Shown: positions 17,287 through 28,302, numbered from the stretch's first letter. The stretch: 49,048 nt of DNA from an uncultured Synechococcales cyanobacterium (GCA_902806435.1 CADCWO010000151.1:1-49048), one strand, 5' to 3'. The notes: generated by a model from the sequence alone, not told the origin. Translations and numbers: made by a program.

Positions 17287-19185
17287 ATGTCAACCGTAGA
17301 ATTTTTAGATGCCTTTGATGTGATTGTCGTTGGCGCTGGGCACTCAGGCTGTGAGGCTGCTCTGGCATCAGCGCGCCTAGGCTGCCGTACTTTGCTACTG
17401 ACGCTCAACCTGGACAAAATTGCTTGGCAACCTTGTAATCCAGCGGTCGGGGGCCCAGCCAAGTCGCAATTGACCCATGAAGTCGATGCTTTGGGCGGTG
17501 AAATTGGCAAGGTGGCCGATCGCACCTACTTGCAGAAGCGGCTACTAAATAACTCCAGGGGGCCAGCGGTTTGGGCACTACGAGCGCAGACAGACAAACG
17601 GGAATACGCGGCGATCATGAAGGGGATCGTGGAGACGCAAGAGAATCTTAGCTTACGCGAGGCTATGGTCACTGATTTAGTCTTAGGCGCAAACGATGAG
17701 GTGATTGGAGTTGAAACTTATTTCGGCGTGGCTTTCGCCTGTAAAGCCTTAATTTTAACTACCGGCACTTTTTTGGGGGGACGGATTTGGGTTGGCTCTA
17801 AGTCTATGCCTGCTGGACGCGCTGGTGAGTTTGCCGCCGAAGGGTTAACCGAAACCCTCAACCGCCTCGGTTTTGAAACTGGACGTTTAAAGACGGGCAC
17901 CCCAGCCCGAGTGGATAAGCGGTCTGTGGATTATAGCCAGTTGGAACCTCAGCCCCCTGATCAGCAAGTGCGCTGGTTTAGTTTTGACCCAGAAGCTTGG
18001 GTAGAACGGGAACAGATGAATTGCTATTTGACGCGCACTACCCCTGCAACCCATGCCTTAATCCGGGAAAACTTACACCTTTCCCCAGTCTATGGTGGCT
18101 GGGTGGACGCCAAAGGTCCCCGCTACTGCCCCAGTATTGAAGATAAAATTGTTCGCTTTGCCGATAAAGAAAGCCACCAGATCTTCATTGAGCCAGAGGG
18201 CCGGGATAGTCCAGAACTATACATCCAAGGATTTTCTACTGGATTGCCGGAAACATTGCAGTTGCAGATGCTGCGATCGCTCCCTGGTTTAGAGAGCTGT
18301 GCCATGCTGCGGCCCGCCTACGCCGTAGAGTACGACTACCTGCCAGCCACCCAGTGTTATCCCACCTTGATGACCAAGCGAATTGCCGGGCTATTTTGTG
18401 CTGGCCAGATCAATGGCACCACCGGCTATGAAGAAGCGGCAGCTCAAGGAATTGTCGCCGGGATCAATGCGGCTCGCTACGCCCGCAACCAGGAGATGGT
18501 GATCTTCTCCCGCGAGCAAAGTTACCTCGGCACCTTAATCGATGACCTGTGTACCAAAGATCTGCGGGAGCCTTACCGGATGCTCACCAGCCGCTCGGAG
18601 TACCGCTTGCTGCTGCGCTCTGACAATGCGGATCAGCGACTAACGCCTTTGGGCCGAGAGGTAGGGCTGATTGGCGATCGCCGCTGGCAGCTATTTACTC
18701 AGAAACAAGCCAATATTGCTGCAGAAAAAGAACGGCTGCACACAAGACGGCTCAAAGAGCACGATCCGATTGGGCAAACGGTGATGGCTGAAACTCAGCA
18801 AGCGATCAAAGGCTCAATTACCTTAGCCGATCTACTGCGGCGACCTGGCCTGCACTATCCAGACCTGGATCGCTACGGCTTGGGCGATTCCACTTTGAAT
18901 CCAGCGGAAAAAGAAGGGGCAGAAATTGATATCAAGTACTCCGGCTATATCCAGCGGCAGCAGCACCAGATTGACCAGATTCTGCGGCAGGAGCACCGGA
19001 AGCTATCGCCGGATGTCAACTACGCTAGTATTGACACCCTATCCCTGGAAGCCCGGGAAAAACTGACTAAGGTCAAACCCTTAACTATTGGGCAAGCCAG
19101 CCGAATTGGGGGCGTGAATCCTGCCGACATTAATGCTCTACTGGTTTACCTGGAAATCACTGCCCGGCTAGAGCTGGTCAGATGA
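17287..19185 (+). CDS. mnmG: tRNA uridine-5-carboxymethylaminomethyl synthesis enzyme MnmG (GidA)
   Basis: About 632 residues. With MnmE it installs the cmnm5 group at the wobble uridine of certain tRNAs, using FAD and methylene-tetrahydrofolate. The N-terminal FAD-binding [21 protein letters not shown] is followed by [40 protein letters not shown] and the [20 protein letters not shown] segment. The C-terminal helical MnmE-binding part is present. ATG 17287 places the start about nine residues before the FAD motif, as in relatives. An in-frame ATG at 17254 would add 11 residues, and neither has a clear ribosome binding site. It borders the right end of the island. Confidence 0.95.
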   Translation: MSTVEFLDAFDVIVVGAGHSGCEAALASARLGCRTLLLTLNLDKIAWQPCNPAVGGPAKSQLTHEVDALGGEIGKVADRTYLQKRLLNNSRGPAVWALRAQTDKREYAAIMKGIVETQENLSLREAMVTDLVLGANDEVIGVETYFGVAFACKALILTTGTFLGGRIWVGSKSMPAGRAGEFAAEGLTETLNRLGFETGRLKTGTPARVDKRSVDYSQLEPQPPDQQVRWFSFDPEAWVEREQMNCYLTRTTPATHALIRENLHLSPVYGGWVDAKGPRYCPSIEDKIVRFADKESHQIFIEPEGRDSPELYIQGFSTGLPETLQLQMLRSLPGLESCAMLRPAYAVEYDYLPATQCYPTLMTKRIAGLFCAGQINGTTGYEEAAAQGIVAGINAARYARNQEMVIFSREQSYLGTLIDDLCTKDLREPYRMLTSRSEYRLLLRSDNADQRLTPLGREVGLIGDRRWQLFTQKQANIAAEKERLHTRRLKEHDPIGQTVMAETQQAIKGSITLADLLRRPGLHYPDLDRYGLGDSTLNPAEKEGAEIDIKYSGYIQRQQHQIDQILRQEHRKLSPDVNYASIDTLSLEAREKLTKVKPLTIGQASRIGGVNPADINALLVYLEITARLELVR

Positions 19186-19459
19186 GCCTGTTATCTTTGC
19201 AGAAGTATTTAACACATGGTTTTCCTGGAACTCAGACAAAAGCGGAAACACTGACTGAGTTAAACGCGTAACCTTCGAAAAGCTATCGAAATGCTGCTTG
19301 AAGATCAGAAATAAAGCTAGTAACAGATGTCAATACTCAACCAGTTATCGTAGCTTGGCGATGTTAGACCTGAAGCTAGTTGAATGTCAGTACATTACTA
19401 ACCAAGCTGAAGATAAAACGGCAGTCACTCTGTCAATAGAACAGTTCAAGTGAAATAGA
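19186..19459. other. intergenic, nothing recognised
   Basis: 274 bases between mnmG and the next small gene. I see no gene, strong hairpin or repeat. Confidence 0.5.
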
Positions 19460-19768
19460 GTGAATTTTGTGAGAGCGAGAATTGACAACCAAGTATTATT
19501 CCTCAATCACGAGGATGTGCCTGTGTTCAAAAAGAGCGGCTCAGTGGTCCGTAATAACTACTTCTGGGCCCTGCGATCAATCGCAGCCCAAGCAGGCTAT
19601 CGCGACTGGGAGTATGAGTCAGAAGTTTGGTTAGCCTTACAAAGAATGCTGCTATCTTTTACCGAGTCTGGCTATCTAGGCCTGAAGGAAACCCAGTTGG
19701 AGTTTCCAGTTGATCAAGGGGAAATTCCCCCAGTCCTGCGGCCTGTTTCCACTTGGGAAGATCAGTAG
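19460..19768 (+). CDS. small hypothetical protein
   Basis: 102 residues from a GTG start at 19460; another GTG at 19469 is equally possible. The protein is soluble, with no signal or membrane segment. It has an aromatic-rich middle (NNYFWALRSIAAQAGYRDWEYE) and an acidic, Pro-rich end. It overlaps no other gene and its codon use is normal, so it is probably real. I do not recognise a domain. It stands alone between mnmG and the convergent truB. Confidence 0.6.
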   Translation: MNFVRARIDNQVLFLNHEDVPVFKKSGSVVRNNYFWALRSIAAQAGYRDWEYESEVWLALQRMLLSFTESGYLGLKETQLEFPVDQGEIPPVLRPVSTWEDQ

Positions 19769-19834
19769 GAGCCTGTTACGCTTGTGCTTCAAGCTCGGAA
19801 CATGAAACTTGTAGCATTTTATAAGATTCCATTT

Positions 19835-20728
19835 CTAAAGACTTGGGGCAAAAACCATCTTAGGAATCAAGACTGAGCCATCGGTTGATACGCTCGGTTG
19901 AGCCACACCCAGAAAGCGGCCATCTTCATGGTGAACTCGTAGCATTTCAAACTGTTCCGACAAATCTATGGATATCTTCTGGCCCCAACACCAGCGCTGT
20001 GCTAACTCCGCTGGCAGGACCAGCTCTTTGAGATGCTTCAGAGCTACTTCAGGGGGAATGGGACAAAAACTTTTCGCCTGAACTTGAGCTTCTAGTTCAG
20101 CAAACGTCAAACTGCCTGCAAGCCCAAAGCCGTTACTTTCCGTTCGTTTGAGGGCTGCCAAGGTGCCGCCCGTTTGCAGCATTTCTCCCAAGTCACGCGC
20201 GATCGCCCGGATGTAAGTACCGGGGCCACAGGCGATCACCACATCCAATTCCGGGAAATCTCCCGATCGCCAGTCTATAAGTTCCAGCTTAAAAATTTCA
20301 ACGAGTCGCGCTGCCACCTCAATCGGCTTCCCAGCTCGTGCCAGGTCGTAAAGGCGTTTTCCCTCAACTTGCACTGCACTGTAATCTGGGGGAACCTGCT
20401 GAATTTGCCCTTGAAAGTGCTGAAGCGCTGCTTGCACTGATTCCAGGCTCAATCCAGAGATCGGCTGGGTAGTGATGAATTCCCCCGCCAGATCATTGGT
20501 GGTTGTCCTGATACCCAAGCGAATAGTTGCCTGGTAAGCTTTGCCCTGAGACAAAAATTGGAGTAACCGGGTTGCTGGACCCAGGGCGATCGGTAGCACT
20601 CCCGTTGCCAATGGATCTAGTGTGCCGCCGTGACCAACTCGCTTTAAGCCGAGAAGCCGCCGGGTCTTACTTACACAGTCATGAGAAGTAATTCCTGAAG
20701 GCTTGTTAAGGTTCAAAAATCCCTGCAC
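19835..20728 (-). CDS. truB: tRNA pseudouridine-55 synthase
   Basis: Converts U55 in the T loop of tRNAs to pseudouridine. The catalytic motif is GGTLDPLATGVLPIALGPATR, with the nucleophilic Asp in TLDP; the first position is Gly where many have Ala (HAGTLDP). Next come QVPPDYSAVQVEGKRLYDLAR and VIACGPGTYIRAIARDLGE, also diagnostic, and a C-terminal PUA-like part. The open frame reaches back to 20785, but the family starts at xQGFLNLNKPxGxTSHD, so I choose GTG 20728. That gives about 297 residues. Confidence 0.94.
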   Translation of the reverse strand: MQGFLNLNKPSGITSHDCVSKTRRLLGLKRVGHGGTLDPLATGVLPIALGPATRLLQFLSQGKAYQATIRLGIRTTTNDLAGEFITTQPISGLSLESVQAALQHFQGQIQQVPPDYSAVQVEGKRLYDLARAGKPIEVAARLVEIFKLELIDWRSGDFPELDVVIACGPGTYIRAIARDLGEMLQTGGTLAALKRTESNGFGLAGSLTFAELEAQVQAKSFCPIPPEVALKHLKELVLPAELAQRWCWGQKISIDLSEQFEMLRVHHEDGRFLGVAQPSVSTDGSVLIPKMVFAPSL

Positions 20729-20855
20729 AACAAAGCTCACTAAAATGAACGGTTTTTTGTAGCTGGAGGAGGAGGGTCCCCTCATGGTAAAGCAGAAGGT
20801 TAGGGGTAAGTTCCCTTGATAAGCTTACGAGAGCCAGGGGGTAACTACCTCTCCC

Positions 20856-22181
20856 TTAGCGATCGCCTAGCCCCAGAGCGTGACGCGTTTGGGCAGGAGT
20901 ATCTCCCAACCAGTATCCAGTAAAGACTAGGGCTGCTAACAAAATGAGCAGGCTACTAGCAAGAAACGCCAACCGCACCCCCAGGGGATTCGTTGCTGTG
21001 TAGCCATAATGCTGCAGTAGCAGGGGCAAAATCAACACAGCTAGCGAATGTCCAACGCCTGCAGTGAAAGAGAAGGTGCTGTAGTAGACAGCTTCTCGGC
21101 GACAGTGGGTAAACATTTCGTCGTAATCGACCACGCTGCCCATCATGGCGTAGGCCAGCACAAAGTAACCGCCGAGAAAAGGTCCAATAAAGGCTATTGT
21201 GCTGATCGCGTAGGGTAGGACTAAAAAACCGGGAACTAGCCCGGCAGTAGCATTCAAGCTACAAGCTAAACTCATTCCTAACAGGGAAATCATCAGCAAC
21301 TTGCGGTTGGCATGACGTTGCCCTAACCAGGCCCATAATGGTGCAGACCCAACCATCAGCGCGACTACGACTACCTGAAATAAGCTTACGCTGCCTGCAT
21401 CTGCGCCTACGACCAAAGTGACAAAGTAGGGTAGATTTGCCAACAGCATCGCATAGGCTACTTGCATACAAAGAGTGGACGTAAATAAAATCAAAAACTG
21501 TTGATTCCGCAAAACAGCGCCGAAGTTTTCCCTCAGTCCGACCAAAGGCTCGATTGGTCGGATCGTCTCAGAAAGTCCTCCCAGGGTCAGCCAAATACTG
21601 ATCAAACTCGCGGTAGCTACCATCCAGCCCATAGCAAGGGGACCAAGGGTGCTAAACAGTAGCGACCCCGTTACCGAACCGACCAATATCCCAATCAAGC
21701 CAAGAATGTTCTTCCACATGCTGAGCGTAACCCGCATTTGAGGAATGGGAGCCATCTCAGGTAACGAGGCATCATAAGGAATTCCAACTAGGCTAAAGGC
21801 AGTATAGAAAGTAAGCGTAACCAGCAAAAAGTAGCTGGCATTCAGGGGACTACTTGCTTTCACCGGAGGAGTCCAAAGCATGACCAAGGCGATCGCCGCC
21901 ACAGGGGCAGCAAATAGTAGAAAAGGGCGTCGTCGCCCCCAGCGGCTGCGAGTAATATCACTCCAGTAGCCGATCAAAGGGTCAATAAAAGCGTTCCATA
22001 AGCTTCCTATCATCATTAGAATCCCCACCCAAGTTACAGGGAGGTACTGAATCCGGCCTAAATCTGCAGGCGGGGAGTAGAAATAAAGCAGCCAAGTCGC
22101 TACCGTGACGTTCATCATATTCAGCCCGGCGGAAGCACCACTGTAGAGCAGAATGTGGCGTAGGGAGAGGGCAGGTTTCAT
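20856..22181 (-). CDS. GPH-family (MelB-like) sugar/cation symporter
   Basis: 441 residues with about 12 predicted membrane helices, located in the plasma membrane. The N-terminal half carries the GPH/MFS_2 signature with WNAFIDPLIGYWSDITRSRWGRRRP, close to the DPxxGxxxDRTRSRWGRRRP consensus, and later FYTAFSLVGIPYDASLPEM. The substrate cannot be told from the sequence; characterised members carry glycosides or related compounds with Na+ or H+. The gene stands alone, divergent from the M28 peptidase gene, with truB downstream on the same strand about 130 bp away. Confidence 0.85.
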   Translation of the reverse strand: MKPALSLRHILLYSGASAGLNMMNVTVATWLLYFYSPPADLGRIQYLPVTWVGILMMIGSLWNAFIDPLIGYWSDITRSRWGRRRPFLLFAAPVAAIALVMLWTPPVKASSPLNASYFLLVTLTFYTAFSLVGIPYDASLPEMAPIPQMRVTLSMWKNILGLIGILVGSVTGSLLFSTLGPLAMGWMVATASLISIWLTLGGLSETIRPIEPLVGLRENFGAVLRNQQFLILFTSTLCMQVAYAMLLANLPYFVTLVVGADAGSVSLFQVVVVALMVGSAPLWAWLGQRHANRKLLMISLLGMSLACSLNATAGLVPGFLVLPYAISTIAFIGPFLGGYFVLAYAMMGSVVDYDEMFTHCRREAVYYSTFSFTAGVGHSLAVLILPLLLQHYGYTATNPLGVRLAFLASSLLILLAALVFTGYWLGDTPAQTRHALGLGDR

Positions 22182-22375
22182 TTTGGTAGTCTAACTATTG
22201 CTTTTCACTTGACACCTTTGTGTCACAGCACTCCGTCAAACTAATAGTAGTCATGTAGGCAGCTAAGACCAAGGCAGCATAAACAAGTACTCAGGCAGCC
22301 TGAACTATCTAGCACTTATCGCCAATGAACTACTGCCTAGGCTGCCAAAGCGGAGAAAAACTAGAGGGAACTGTG

Positions 22376-23638
22376 ATGCGATTGCAACCGACGATTCAAT
22401 TACTGATTGCCAGTGTGGGGATTGCCAGTTTTGGAATTATAGGGTGTGCTCAGGAACGCAAAGAGGTGAAAGCCCAGGAACCCCTACCTATAACCGTCGC
22501 AAGTGCTGATGCAGACGTAAAAGCACTAGTTAGGCTTGGTCCTCGCGTGGCAGGAACACCCGTGATGGGCAAGGCGAGTGCCCATCTAATTGAGGCGTAC
22601 CGTAGAGCTGGCTACGAGGCAAAAATTCAGACCTTCACCTACTCAAAGTTTGAAGATTTAGGCTCAAACCTCACGATTGCTGGCCAGCAGATTGCAGCTC
22701 AGGCTTTAAACGGTTCCGTAGCAGGCCGCCCAACCGCCCCTCTGGTTGCCGTGCCGAACGTTGGACGCGCGGCTGACTTTGCCGCCGTGAATGTGAAGGG
22801 GGCGATCGCTTTGGTCCGCCGAGGGGAGATCCGCTTCTTAGAAAAAGCTCAAAATGCTGCCGCTGCTGGCGCAGTTGGCTTGATTGTCGTCAATACTGAA
22901 CCCGGTAATGTCTCCGGTACCCTGGGTGGTGCGGTGAATATTCCAGTGCTAGCGTTGGCGGGGCAACAAGGCAAGCCTCTGCTGGACCAATTTCAGCCAG
23001 GACAGCAACGAGCAACCCTGGTGGTCAATACCCGCCAGCGCTCAGTCAAAGGTCGCAATGTCGTAGCTCACCGACCAGGAGTCATCCAACCAAAGGTGCT
23101 TTTGGGGGCTCATTACGACTCAGTCGTAGGCTCACCGGGTGCAAACGATAATGCTTCCGGAACAGCAGTAGTCCTGGCGATCGCACGCACGGCTGCCAAC
23201 ACACCTCTAGCTCGTCAAGCCTGGTTTGTCGCTTTCGATGGTGAGGAGGATGGTCTGCACGGCTCTAGGGCCTTTGTCAGATCAGCAGAACCGCAGTTTT
23301 TGCGGGGGCTTCAGGCAATGATGAATTTTGATATGGTTGGTGTCAACCCGCAGCTGCACGTTGGAGGTACACAGTCACTCACCCGGCTGGTTCAATTGGC
23401 TGCTCCTGGGGTTTCAATTTTCGGTAGTTATAGCGGTAGTGATCATGCTTCCTTTGCCAGTGCAGGGGTGCCAGTGCTGTTTTTCTACCGGGGCCAAGAG
23501 CCCAATTACCACTCACCCCAGGATAGAGCCGTAAACCCAAAGCTACTCAATGAAACGACTCAGGTCGGGCTCAATATCATCCAGCGGCTGCTTACGTCTG
23601 ACGCTAGTTCCACAAGTGAAACCAATAGAAGGCTATAG
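22376..23638 (+). CDS. M28-family zinc aminopeptidase, predicted lipoprotein
   Basis: About 420 residues from ATG 22376, preceded by GAGGGAACT. An upstream in-frame ATG (22325) would put 17 polar residues before the signal peptide. The N-terminus is a lipoprotein-type signal ending in FGIIGCAQE, so it should be exported and lipid-anchored. A protease-associated (PA) domain covers about 100-210. The peptidase domain has the co-catalytic zinc ligands in LLGAHYDSV, GANDNASGTAVVLAIAR, FDGEEDGLHGS, NFDMVG and NYHSPQDR. It probably trims peptides in the periplasm or outside the cell. Monocistronic. Confidence 0.88.
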   Translation: MRLQPTIQLLIASVGIASFGIIGCAQERKEVKAQEPLPITVASADADVKALVRLGPRVAGTPVMGKASAHLIEAYRRAGYEAKIQTFTYSKFEDLGSNLTIAGQQIAAQALNGSVAGRPTAPLVAVPNVGRAADFAAVNVKGAIALVRRGEIRFLEKAQNAAAAGAVGLIVVNTEPGNVSGTLGGAVNIPVLALAGQQGKPLLDQFQPGQQRATLVVNTRQRSVKGRNVVAHRPGVIQPKVLLGAHYDSVVGSPGANDNASGTAVVLAIARTAANTPLARQAWFVAFDGEEDGLHGSRAFVRSAEPQFLRGLQAMMNFDMVGVNPQLHVGGTQSLTRLVQLAAPGVSIFGSYSGSDHASFASAGVPVLFFYRGQEPNYHSPQDRAVNPKLLNETTQVGLNIIQRLLTSDASSTSETNRRL

Positions 23639-23658
23639 AGCTCCGCACCCAAAGGCTT

Positions 23659-24063
23659 TTAGTCTGCAATTTGATAATGGATTAATCTTCTCACTACCGC
23701 CGGCGCTAAATCCAGTTCACGTGCGATCGCGGCTTCAACTTGACTGGCTTCTGTAGTCGGAAACTCAAAGGTTAGCTCCTTGAGAGCTGAATGGGTAGGG
23801 TTGATCTTAACTTGGGAAATTCCTTGTGGCCTGTTAATCAGCACCCGAATGGATAGTACTGTTGTTGAGGGCAACAGCAGTGACCGCCGCCTCAGGTTAG
23901 GTTGATTAACTTGCAGGTGCACTCCAGGATTGTAAGCGCGACTCAATACCTGATCTGTCGCTACCCCTCCTACAATCCAGAAGCCAAGCCCTAAAAGCGG
24001 CAAGGGCAACCAAAGTTCTAGTCCTAGCCTAGACAAGGCGAGTAGCCAACGGGGTTTAAACAT
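23659..24063 (-). CDS. small membrane-anchored hypothetical protein
   Basis: 134 residues. One hydrophobic segment (about 15-37) is followed by a soluble domain of about 95 residues, probably periplasmic. The domain ends in a helical stretch (ASQVEAAIARELDLAPAVVRRLIHYQ) resembling a small peptide- or nucleic-acid-binding helix pair. I do not recognise the family. The gene is convergent with the M28 peptidase gene and divergent from the response regulator gene about 150 bp away. Confidence 0.65.
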   Translation of the reverse strand: MFKPRWLLALSRLGLELWLPLPLLGLGFWIVGGVATDQVLSRAYNPGVHLQVNQPNLRRRSLLLPSTTVLSIRVLINRPQGISQVKINPTHSALKELTFEFPTTEASQVEAAIARELDLAPAVVRRLIHYQIAD

Positions 24064-24211
24064 CTAGCCTTTTGCTACAATCATCCCTTGGCATCAGGTG
24101 TAACTTGCACAAGCAGTTTCAAGCAAACCAACAAGTCCAGCGGTTTAAGTGACGATACAACACCAGCAAGTTACCGAGTCCAAGTGAAACCCGCTGTAAT
24201 AGCTGCTGGCC

Positions 24212-24910
24212 ATGAGAATCTTACTCGTTGAAGACGATCCAGCACAATTAGAACCCATACATACCGTTCTATCCCAAGCTGGGCACATAGTCGACGGCGT
24301 GGAAGACGGAACCACTGCCCAGTGGTTGCTGACGCAAAGAGATTACGACTTGCTGATTTTAGACTGGATGTTGCCTAACATCAGTGGTCTGAGCCTGTGC
24401 CGCCAGTACCGCCAGTCTGGTAAAACAGCTCCCGTGCTGATGCTAACGGCTAAAGACACGACACCTGATAAAGTTGCCGGTTTAGATGCGGGGGCAGATG
24501 ACTATCTAGTCAAGCCAGTTGACCTGGTGGAACTACTGGCGCGGGTGCGAGCCTTGGGGCGACGATCGCCCCTTTGGCAAGGGGATAGCCTCACCCTGGG
24601 GGATTTACACCTGCACCTTGCAGACCTCACAGTGCAACGGGGGCAAGCCAGCGCTCAACTATCCGCCCGCGAGTTTCAATTGCTTGAATACTTCCTGCGC
24701 CATCCCCGCCAGGTGTTGACCCGCGATCAAATTGAACAGGCACTGTGGCAGTGGGGTACAGAACCAGAAAGTAACGCTGTAACAACCTTGATCCGGCGGT
24801 TGCGGCAACGGCTGCAAGCTGTTAGTGCTGAGCATTGGGTAGAGACGGTCTACGGCATGGGTTACCGTCTTAACCCGGTGGATAAACCCTCAGGTTCGAG
24901 TCATGTTTAG
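24212..24910 (+). CDS. OmpR-family response regulator
   Basis: 232 residues. The receiver domain (1-115) has acidic pocket EDD (7-9), phospho-acceptor Asp51 in LILDWMLP and the conserved Lys in YLVKPVD. The C-terminal winged-helix DNA-binding domain (about 130-225) ends with the typical [13 protein letters not shown]. It closely resembles cyanobacterial RppA/NrsR-type regulators, but the stimulus is not readable. It overlaps the downstream kinase gene by 8 nt, so the pair is co-translated. The following genes (Spy-like and HtrA-like) suggest an envelope-stress role. Confidence 0.93.
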   Translation: MRILLVEDDPAQLEPIHTVLSQAGHIVDGVEDGTTAQWLLTQRDYDLLILDWMLPNISGLSLCRQYRQSGKTAPVLMLTAKDTTPDKVAGLDAGADDYLVKPVDLVELLARVRALGRRSPLWQGDSLTLGDLHLHLADLTVQRGQASAQLSAREFQLLEYFLRHPRQVLTRDQIEQALWQWGTEPESNAVTTLIRRLRQRLQAVSAEHWVETVYGMGYRLNPVDKPSGSSHV

Positions 24911-26162
24911 CCGTAGTCGCCGCAATTTAGCTCGCTGGTTCACTCTATCGATGGGCAGTGTGCTTGTCATTTTTGCGGGCATCGTCTATTACCTGGAAGT
25001 ACAAAAGCAAATTCAAGCATTTGATCAAGAGCTTTATCAAAAAAGCAAAGCGATCGCCACTGGTGGTATTTATCGCTATCACCTCAGGCAACGGCGGCTG
25101 CAGCTAGACACACTGCCTCAGTTGGGCAGTAACCCCCTCTCCTTGGGTAGCGAACTGGCATACGTTCGCTGGTATACCTCGCACGGTAATCTGGTGCAGT
25201 TTGTTGGTGTCCCTCCACGCAAGCCCTTCAAGAGGACACCAGAATTTGAAACCATCAAGCCTGGTAATACAGCAACTCCCAATGTATGGCTGCGTCAGTT
25301 AACACTACCGGTTCTGCGACGTAACCGACTTGTTGGTTATCTGCAAGTGGCAACGCCCTTAACGCCAATGCAGCAAAGGCTAGACCAATTGCGGCTACTC
25401 CTAGCGCTGAGTGTGCCTGTTTCCTTGGGAGTGATTGGCTTGACGGGTTGGTTCCTAGGAGGGCTGGCAATGCGACCGATTCGTCAATCCTATGAAGGGT
25501 TACAACGATTTACAGCAGACGCTTCCCATGAATTACGAGCTCCCCTGGCCGTAATTTTGAGTAATGCTCAAGTTGGCCTCCTCACTCCTGGCGGAGATAG
25601 TTCACAACAGCGCCAGCGCTTAGAAAATATCGCGGTAACGGCAAAATCTATGAGCGTTTTGGTAAATAACCTGCTGTTTCTGGCGCGGCATGAAGGATTG
25701 TTGTCTCCAAAGGTCTTAGCAGTAGTTGACCTAGTTCAGCTACTGCGGGAATTGGTCAACAATCAAGCACAAATGAGCGTCCAGCAGCTCACCTATGATT
25801 TGCCAGAACAGGCAGTCCTGGTGCGCGCGGAACCCGATCTACTGCGTCAGGCTCTGTTCAACCTGCTGGATAATGCCTGTAAGTATACGCCAGCAGCAGG
25901 CACCATCCAGGTGCGCTTGTTGACTCAAGCGCGCTGTGCCGTGATTCAAGTCATTGATGATGGAGTTGGCATTCCTGCCGCTGACTTGCCCCACATTTTT
26001 GAGCGCTTCTACCGGGTGGATGTGGCGCGATCGCGCTCTACGGGTGGATTTGGGCTAGGGCTGGCGATCGCCCAGCAGATCGTTCAAGCCCATGGCGGCC
26101 AGATCACGGCTACTAGCACAGTTGATAAAGGGTCAACCTTTCAAATTGAACTGCCCCTTTAG
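24903..26162 (+). CDS. sensor histidine kinase, partner of the upstream regulator
   Basis: 419 residues. TM helices at about 12-34 and 165-190 flank a periplasmic sensor region of ~130 residues. No separate HAMP domain is obvious. The phospho-acceptor is His209 in [14 protein letters not shown]. The ATPase domain shows the N box [12 protein letters not shown]1 VIDDGVGIP, the F box and G2 [13 protein letters not shown]. It sits in the plasma membrane and should phosphorylate the regulator encoded just upstream. Its signal may be periplasmic, such as misfolded protein or metal. Confidence 0.93.
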   Translation: MFSRSRRNLARWFTLSMGSVLVIFAGIVYYLEVQKQIQAFDQELYQKSKAIATGGIYRYHLRQRRLQLDTLPQLGSNPLSLGSELAYVRWYTSHGNLVQFVGVPPRKPFKRTPEFETIKPGNTATPNVWLRQLTLPVLRRNRLVGYLQVATPLTPMQQRLDQLRLLLALSVPVSLGVIGLTGWFLGGLAMRPIRQSYEGLQRFTADASHELRAPLAVILSNAQVGLLTPGGDSSQQRQRLENIAVTAKSMSVLVNNLLFLARHEGLLSPKVLAVVDLVQLLRELVNNQAQMSVQQLTYDLPEQAVLVRAEPDLLRQALFNLLDNACKYTPAAGTIQVRLLTQARCAVIQVIDDGVGIPAADLPHIFERFYRVDVARSRSTGGFGLGLAIAQQIVQAHGGQITATSTVDKGSTFQIELPL

Positions 26163-26331
26163 CTTTTAGATGCAAGGTGCAGCCCTTAAATCTAGACAGC
26201 CGATTGAGAGTCTGCAGCACAGGCCAAACTAAACCTGCCCAGAGGCGATCGCGCCTGCTGTCATCTTCTTGTCACATTCTCTGTTGACACTGAAAATAAC
26301 CTGATCAATCAGTCACAAAGAGGTACGTTCT

Positions 26332-26826
26332 ATGTCTTGGCGTCGAATTTCTATTTTGACAGCCTTAATGTTATCCCTGGGTGGCGCTGCGAGCTTTCTG
26401 CATTCAAATTCCCTACTCCCGCAAGCCATCGCCCAAAATACGGAGGCTCAACCTCGCCCTGAATGGGGCAAGACTCGCCTCATTCAAGAGTTAAATCTTA
26501 CCTCAGCCCAAACCCAGCAGCTTCAGACAATTCAAAACCAGTATCAAGCCCAAATTGCTCCACGTCAGCAAGCAGTGCGGCAAGCGCGGCAAGAGTTGTT
26601 TGAGCTAATGGCAGGCACCGCTTCTCAGAGCCAAATTCAAGAAAAACACCGCCAGGTTGAAACCTTACAACAGCAAGCAGCAGAGGTTCGGTTTAACCGG
26701 CTACTGGCAATGCGAGAAGTACTCACACCTCAGCAGCGTCGCCAGTTTGCTGAACGGATGCAAAACCGTTGGCAAAATCACAAGAACCGTGGCCAAGGGG
26801 AGCGCCAAAGTTATATCGGTCTCTAA
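26332..26826 (+). CDS. Spy/CpxP-like periplasmic LTXXQ protein
   Basis: 164 residues. It starts with a Sec signal peptide (about 1-34, ending near QAIAQ). The mature part is helical, Gln- and Arg-rich, with two LTxxQ-like motifs: LTSAQTQQLQ and LTPQQRRQF. This is the pattern of the Spy/CpxP family, cradle-shaped periplasmic chaperones or kinase modulators. GAGG lies upstream of the ATG. Following a two-component pair and preceding an HtrA protease gene, it fits an envelope-stress response or a feedback inhibitor of the kinase (inferred). Confidence 0.85.
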   Translation: MSWRRISILTALMLSLGGAASFLHSNSLLPQAIAQNTEAQPRPEWGKTRLIQELNLTSAQTQQLQTIQNQYQAQIAPRQQAVRQARQELFELMAGTASQSQIQEKHRQVETLQQQAAEVRFNRLLAMREVLTPQQRRQFAERMQNRWQNHKNRGQGERQSYIGL

Positions 26827-26931
26827 GCCTCCAAGAGGATCGAGGATTTTGCAACAACCTCTTTCGTCTGGTGTGGGGACTAGCCACCCGCTTTATCTTT
26901 TTTACCTGCACTCGATAGGTCTCATAAATTC

Positions 26932-28083
26932 ATGCTGCAAAAATCAGTTACTTACTTATCGTTGCTAATGGTTGGGGCCACGGGGAGTTTACTAGGAACT
27001 CAATTCCTTAATCCAGAAGTGCAACGGCCCCAGCCAGCAGTCGCTCAGCTACCGGTTACCTTACCGGGCACCACCAGTTCTAGCTTCATTGCCACAGTCG
27101 TAGACGAAACGGGACCGGCGGTCGTGCGGATTGATTCTGCGCGGACGGTTAGACGGGCTAATAGATTCAATGACCCCTCCCTACGCCAACTTCCTGGCAA
27201 TAGTCCATCTCCCAATAGCCGCGTGGTTCGAGGGACAGGTTCTGGGTTCATTTTTAAGTCGGATGGTCTGGTGCTCACCAATGCCCATGTGGTAGATGGT
27301 GCAGATACAGTTACTGTGACCTTAAAAGATGGCCGTGAGTTCACAGGTCAGGTATTAGGTGAAGATACGCTGACGGATGTGGCCGTTGTGAAAATTCAGG
27401 CCACCGGTTTGCCCGTTGTAAAGGTGGGTAATTCAGAGCAGTTGCGGCCGGGAGAGTGGGCAATTGCGATTGGTAACCCTTTGGGACTGGACAACACCGT
27501 GACCGCAGGTATTATCAGTGGAACAGGCCGCTCTAGTGCTGATGTGGGCGTACCAGATAAGCGGATTAATTTTATTCAGACTGATGCCGCAATTAATCCC
27601 GGAAATTCTGGGGGACCACTGTTGAATCAACAAGGCCAGGTGATCGGTATCAACACTGCGATCATTGGTGGTGCTCAAGGATTAGGGTTTGCGATTCCGA
27701 TCAATCGTGCCCAGGCGATCGCTAACCAGTTAATTGCTGATGGCCGGGTCGAGCATCCCTACTTAGGGATTCAGATGGCGACTCTTACCCCGACGTTGAA
27801 AGAGACGCTTAGCCGTGACTCCAGTAATGGTGTGCGCGTAGAGGCTGATGCTGGTGTGGTGATTGTTGGGGTTGCCCGCAACTCTCCAGCCGCTCAGGCT
27901 GGTCTTCGTCCAGGTGATGTGATTCAGCAAATCAGTGGTCAAACCGTTAAAACGGCTGATCAGGTCCAGCAGGTAGTAGACAGTAGCTCCATTGGGGGCC
28001 GCCTACCCCTAGAGGTTAGCCGCAATGGTCGCAGCCTCAACCTATCTGTCCAGCCAGGAGAGTTCCCAGCCCAAACAAGTTAA
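26932..28083 (+). CDS. HtrA/Deg-family serine protease with one PDZ domain
   Basis: 383 residues, matching the HhoA/HhoB/HtrA group of cyanobacteria. An N-terminal signal or anchor (1-24) directs it to the periplasm or thylakoid lumen. The trypsin-like domain has His119 in LTNAHVVDG, Asp149 in TLTDVAVVK and Ser226 in NPGNSGGPL, a complete triad. A single PDZ domain follows (about 270-375), with [17 protein letters not shown]. It degrades or refolds damaged exported proteins. It starts 105 bp after the Spy-like gene and may be read from the same promoter. Confidence 0.93.
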   Translation: MLQKSVTYLSLLMVGATGSLLGTQFLNPEVQRPQPAVAQLPVTLPGTTSSSFIATVVDETGPAVVRIDSARTVRRANRFNDPSLRQLPGNSPSPNSRVVRGTGSGFIFKSDGLVLTNAHVVDGADTVTVTLKDGREFTGQVLGEDTLTDVAVVKIQATGLPVVKVGNSEQLRPGEWAIAIGNPLGLDNTVTAGIISGTGRSSADVGVPDKRINFIQTDAAINPGNSGGPLLNQQGQVIGINTAIIGGAQGLGFAIPINRAQAIANQLIADGRVEHPYLGIQMATLTPTLKETLSRDSSNGVRVEADAGVVIVGVARNSPAAQAGLRPGDVIQQISGQTVKTADQVQQVVDSSSIGGRLPLEVSRNGRSLNLSVQPGEFPAQTS

Positions 28084-28302
28084 GGTTAAGGACTTCTATT
28101 CCCTGATCTTTCCTGTGCTACACCCTGGAAGTGCTAATCAAGCTACACCAGCCTGATTAGCTCAAGTTGGAGGTGAAGAAAGCAACTGGCAGGCGATTTA
28201 GATGGCGATCGCCCGTCAGGGTTATGGCGACAAGCGGCCAATTCCGAGGCTATCTAAGGCATGATAGATAGGTCTATCGATGTGCCTATTGGAGAAAACG
28301 GA

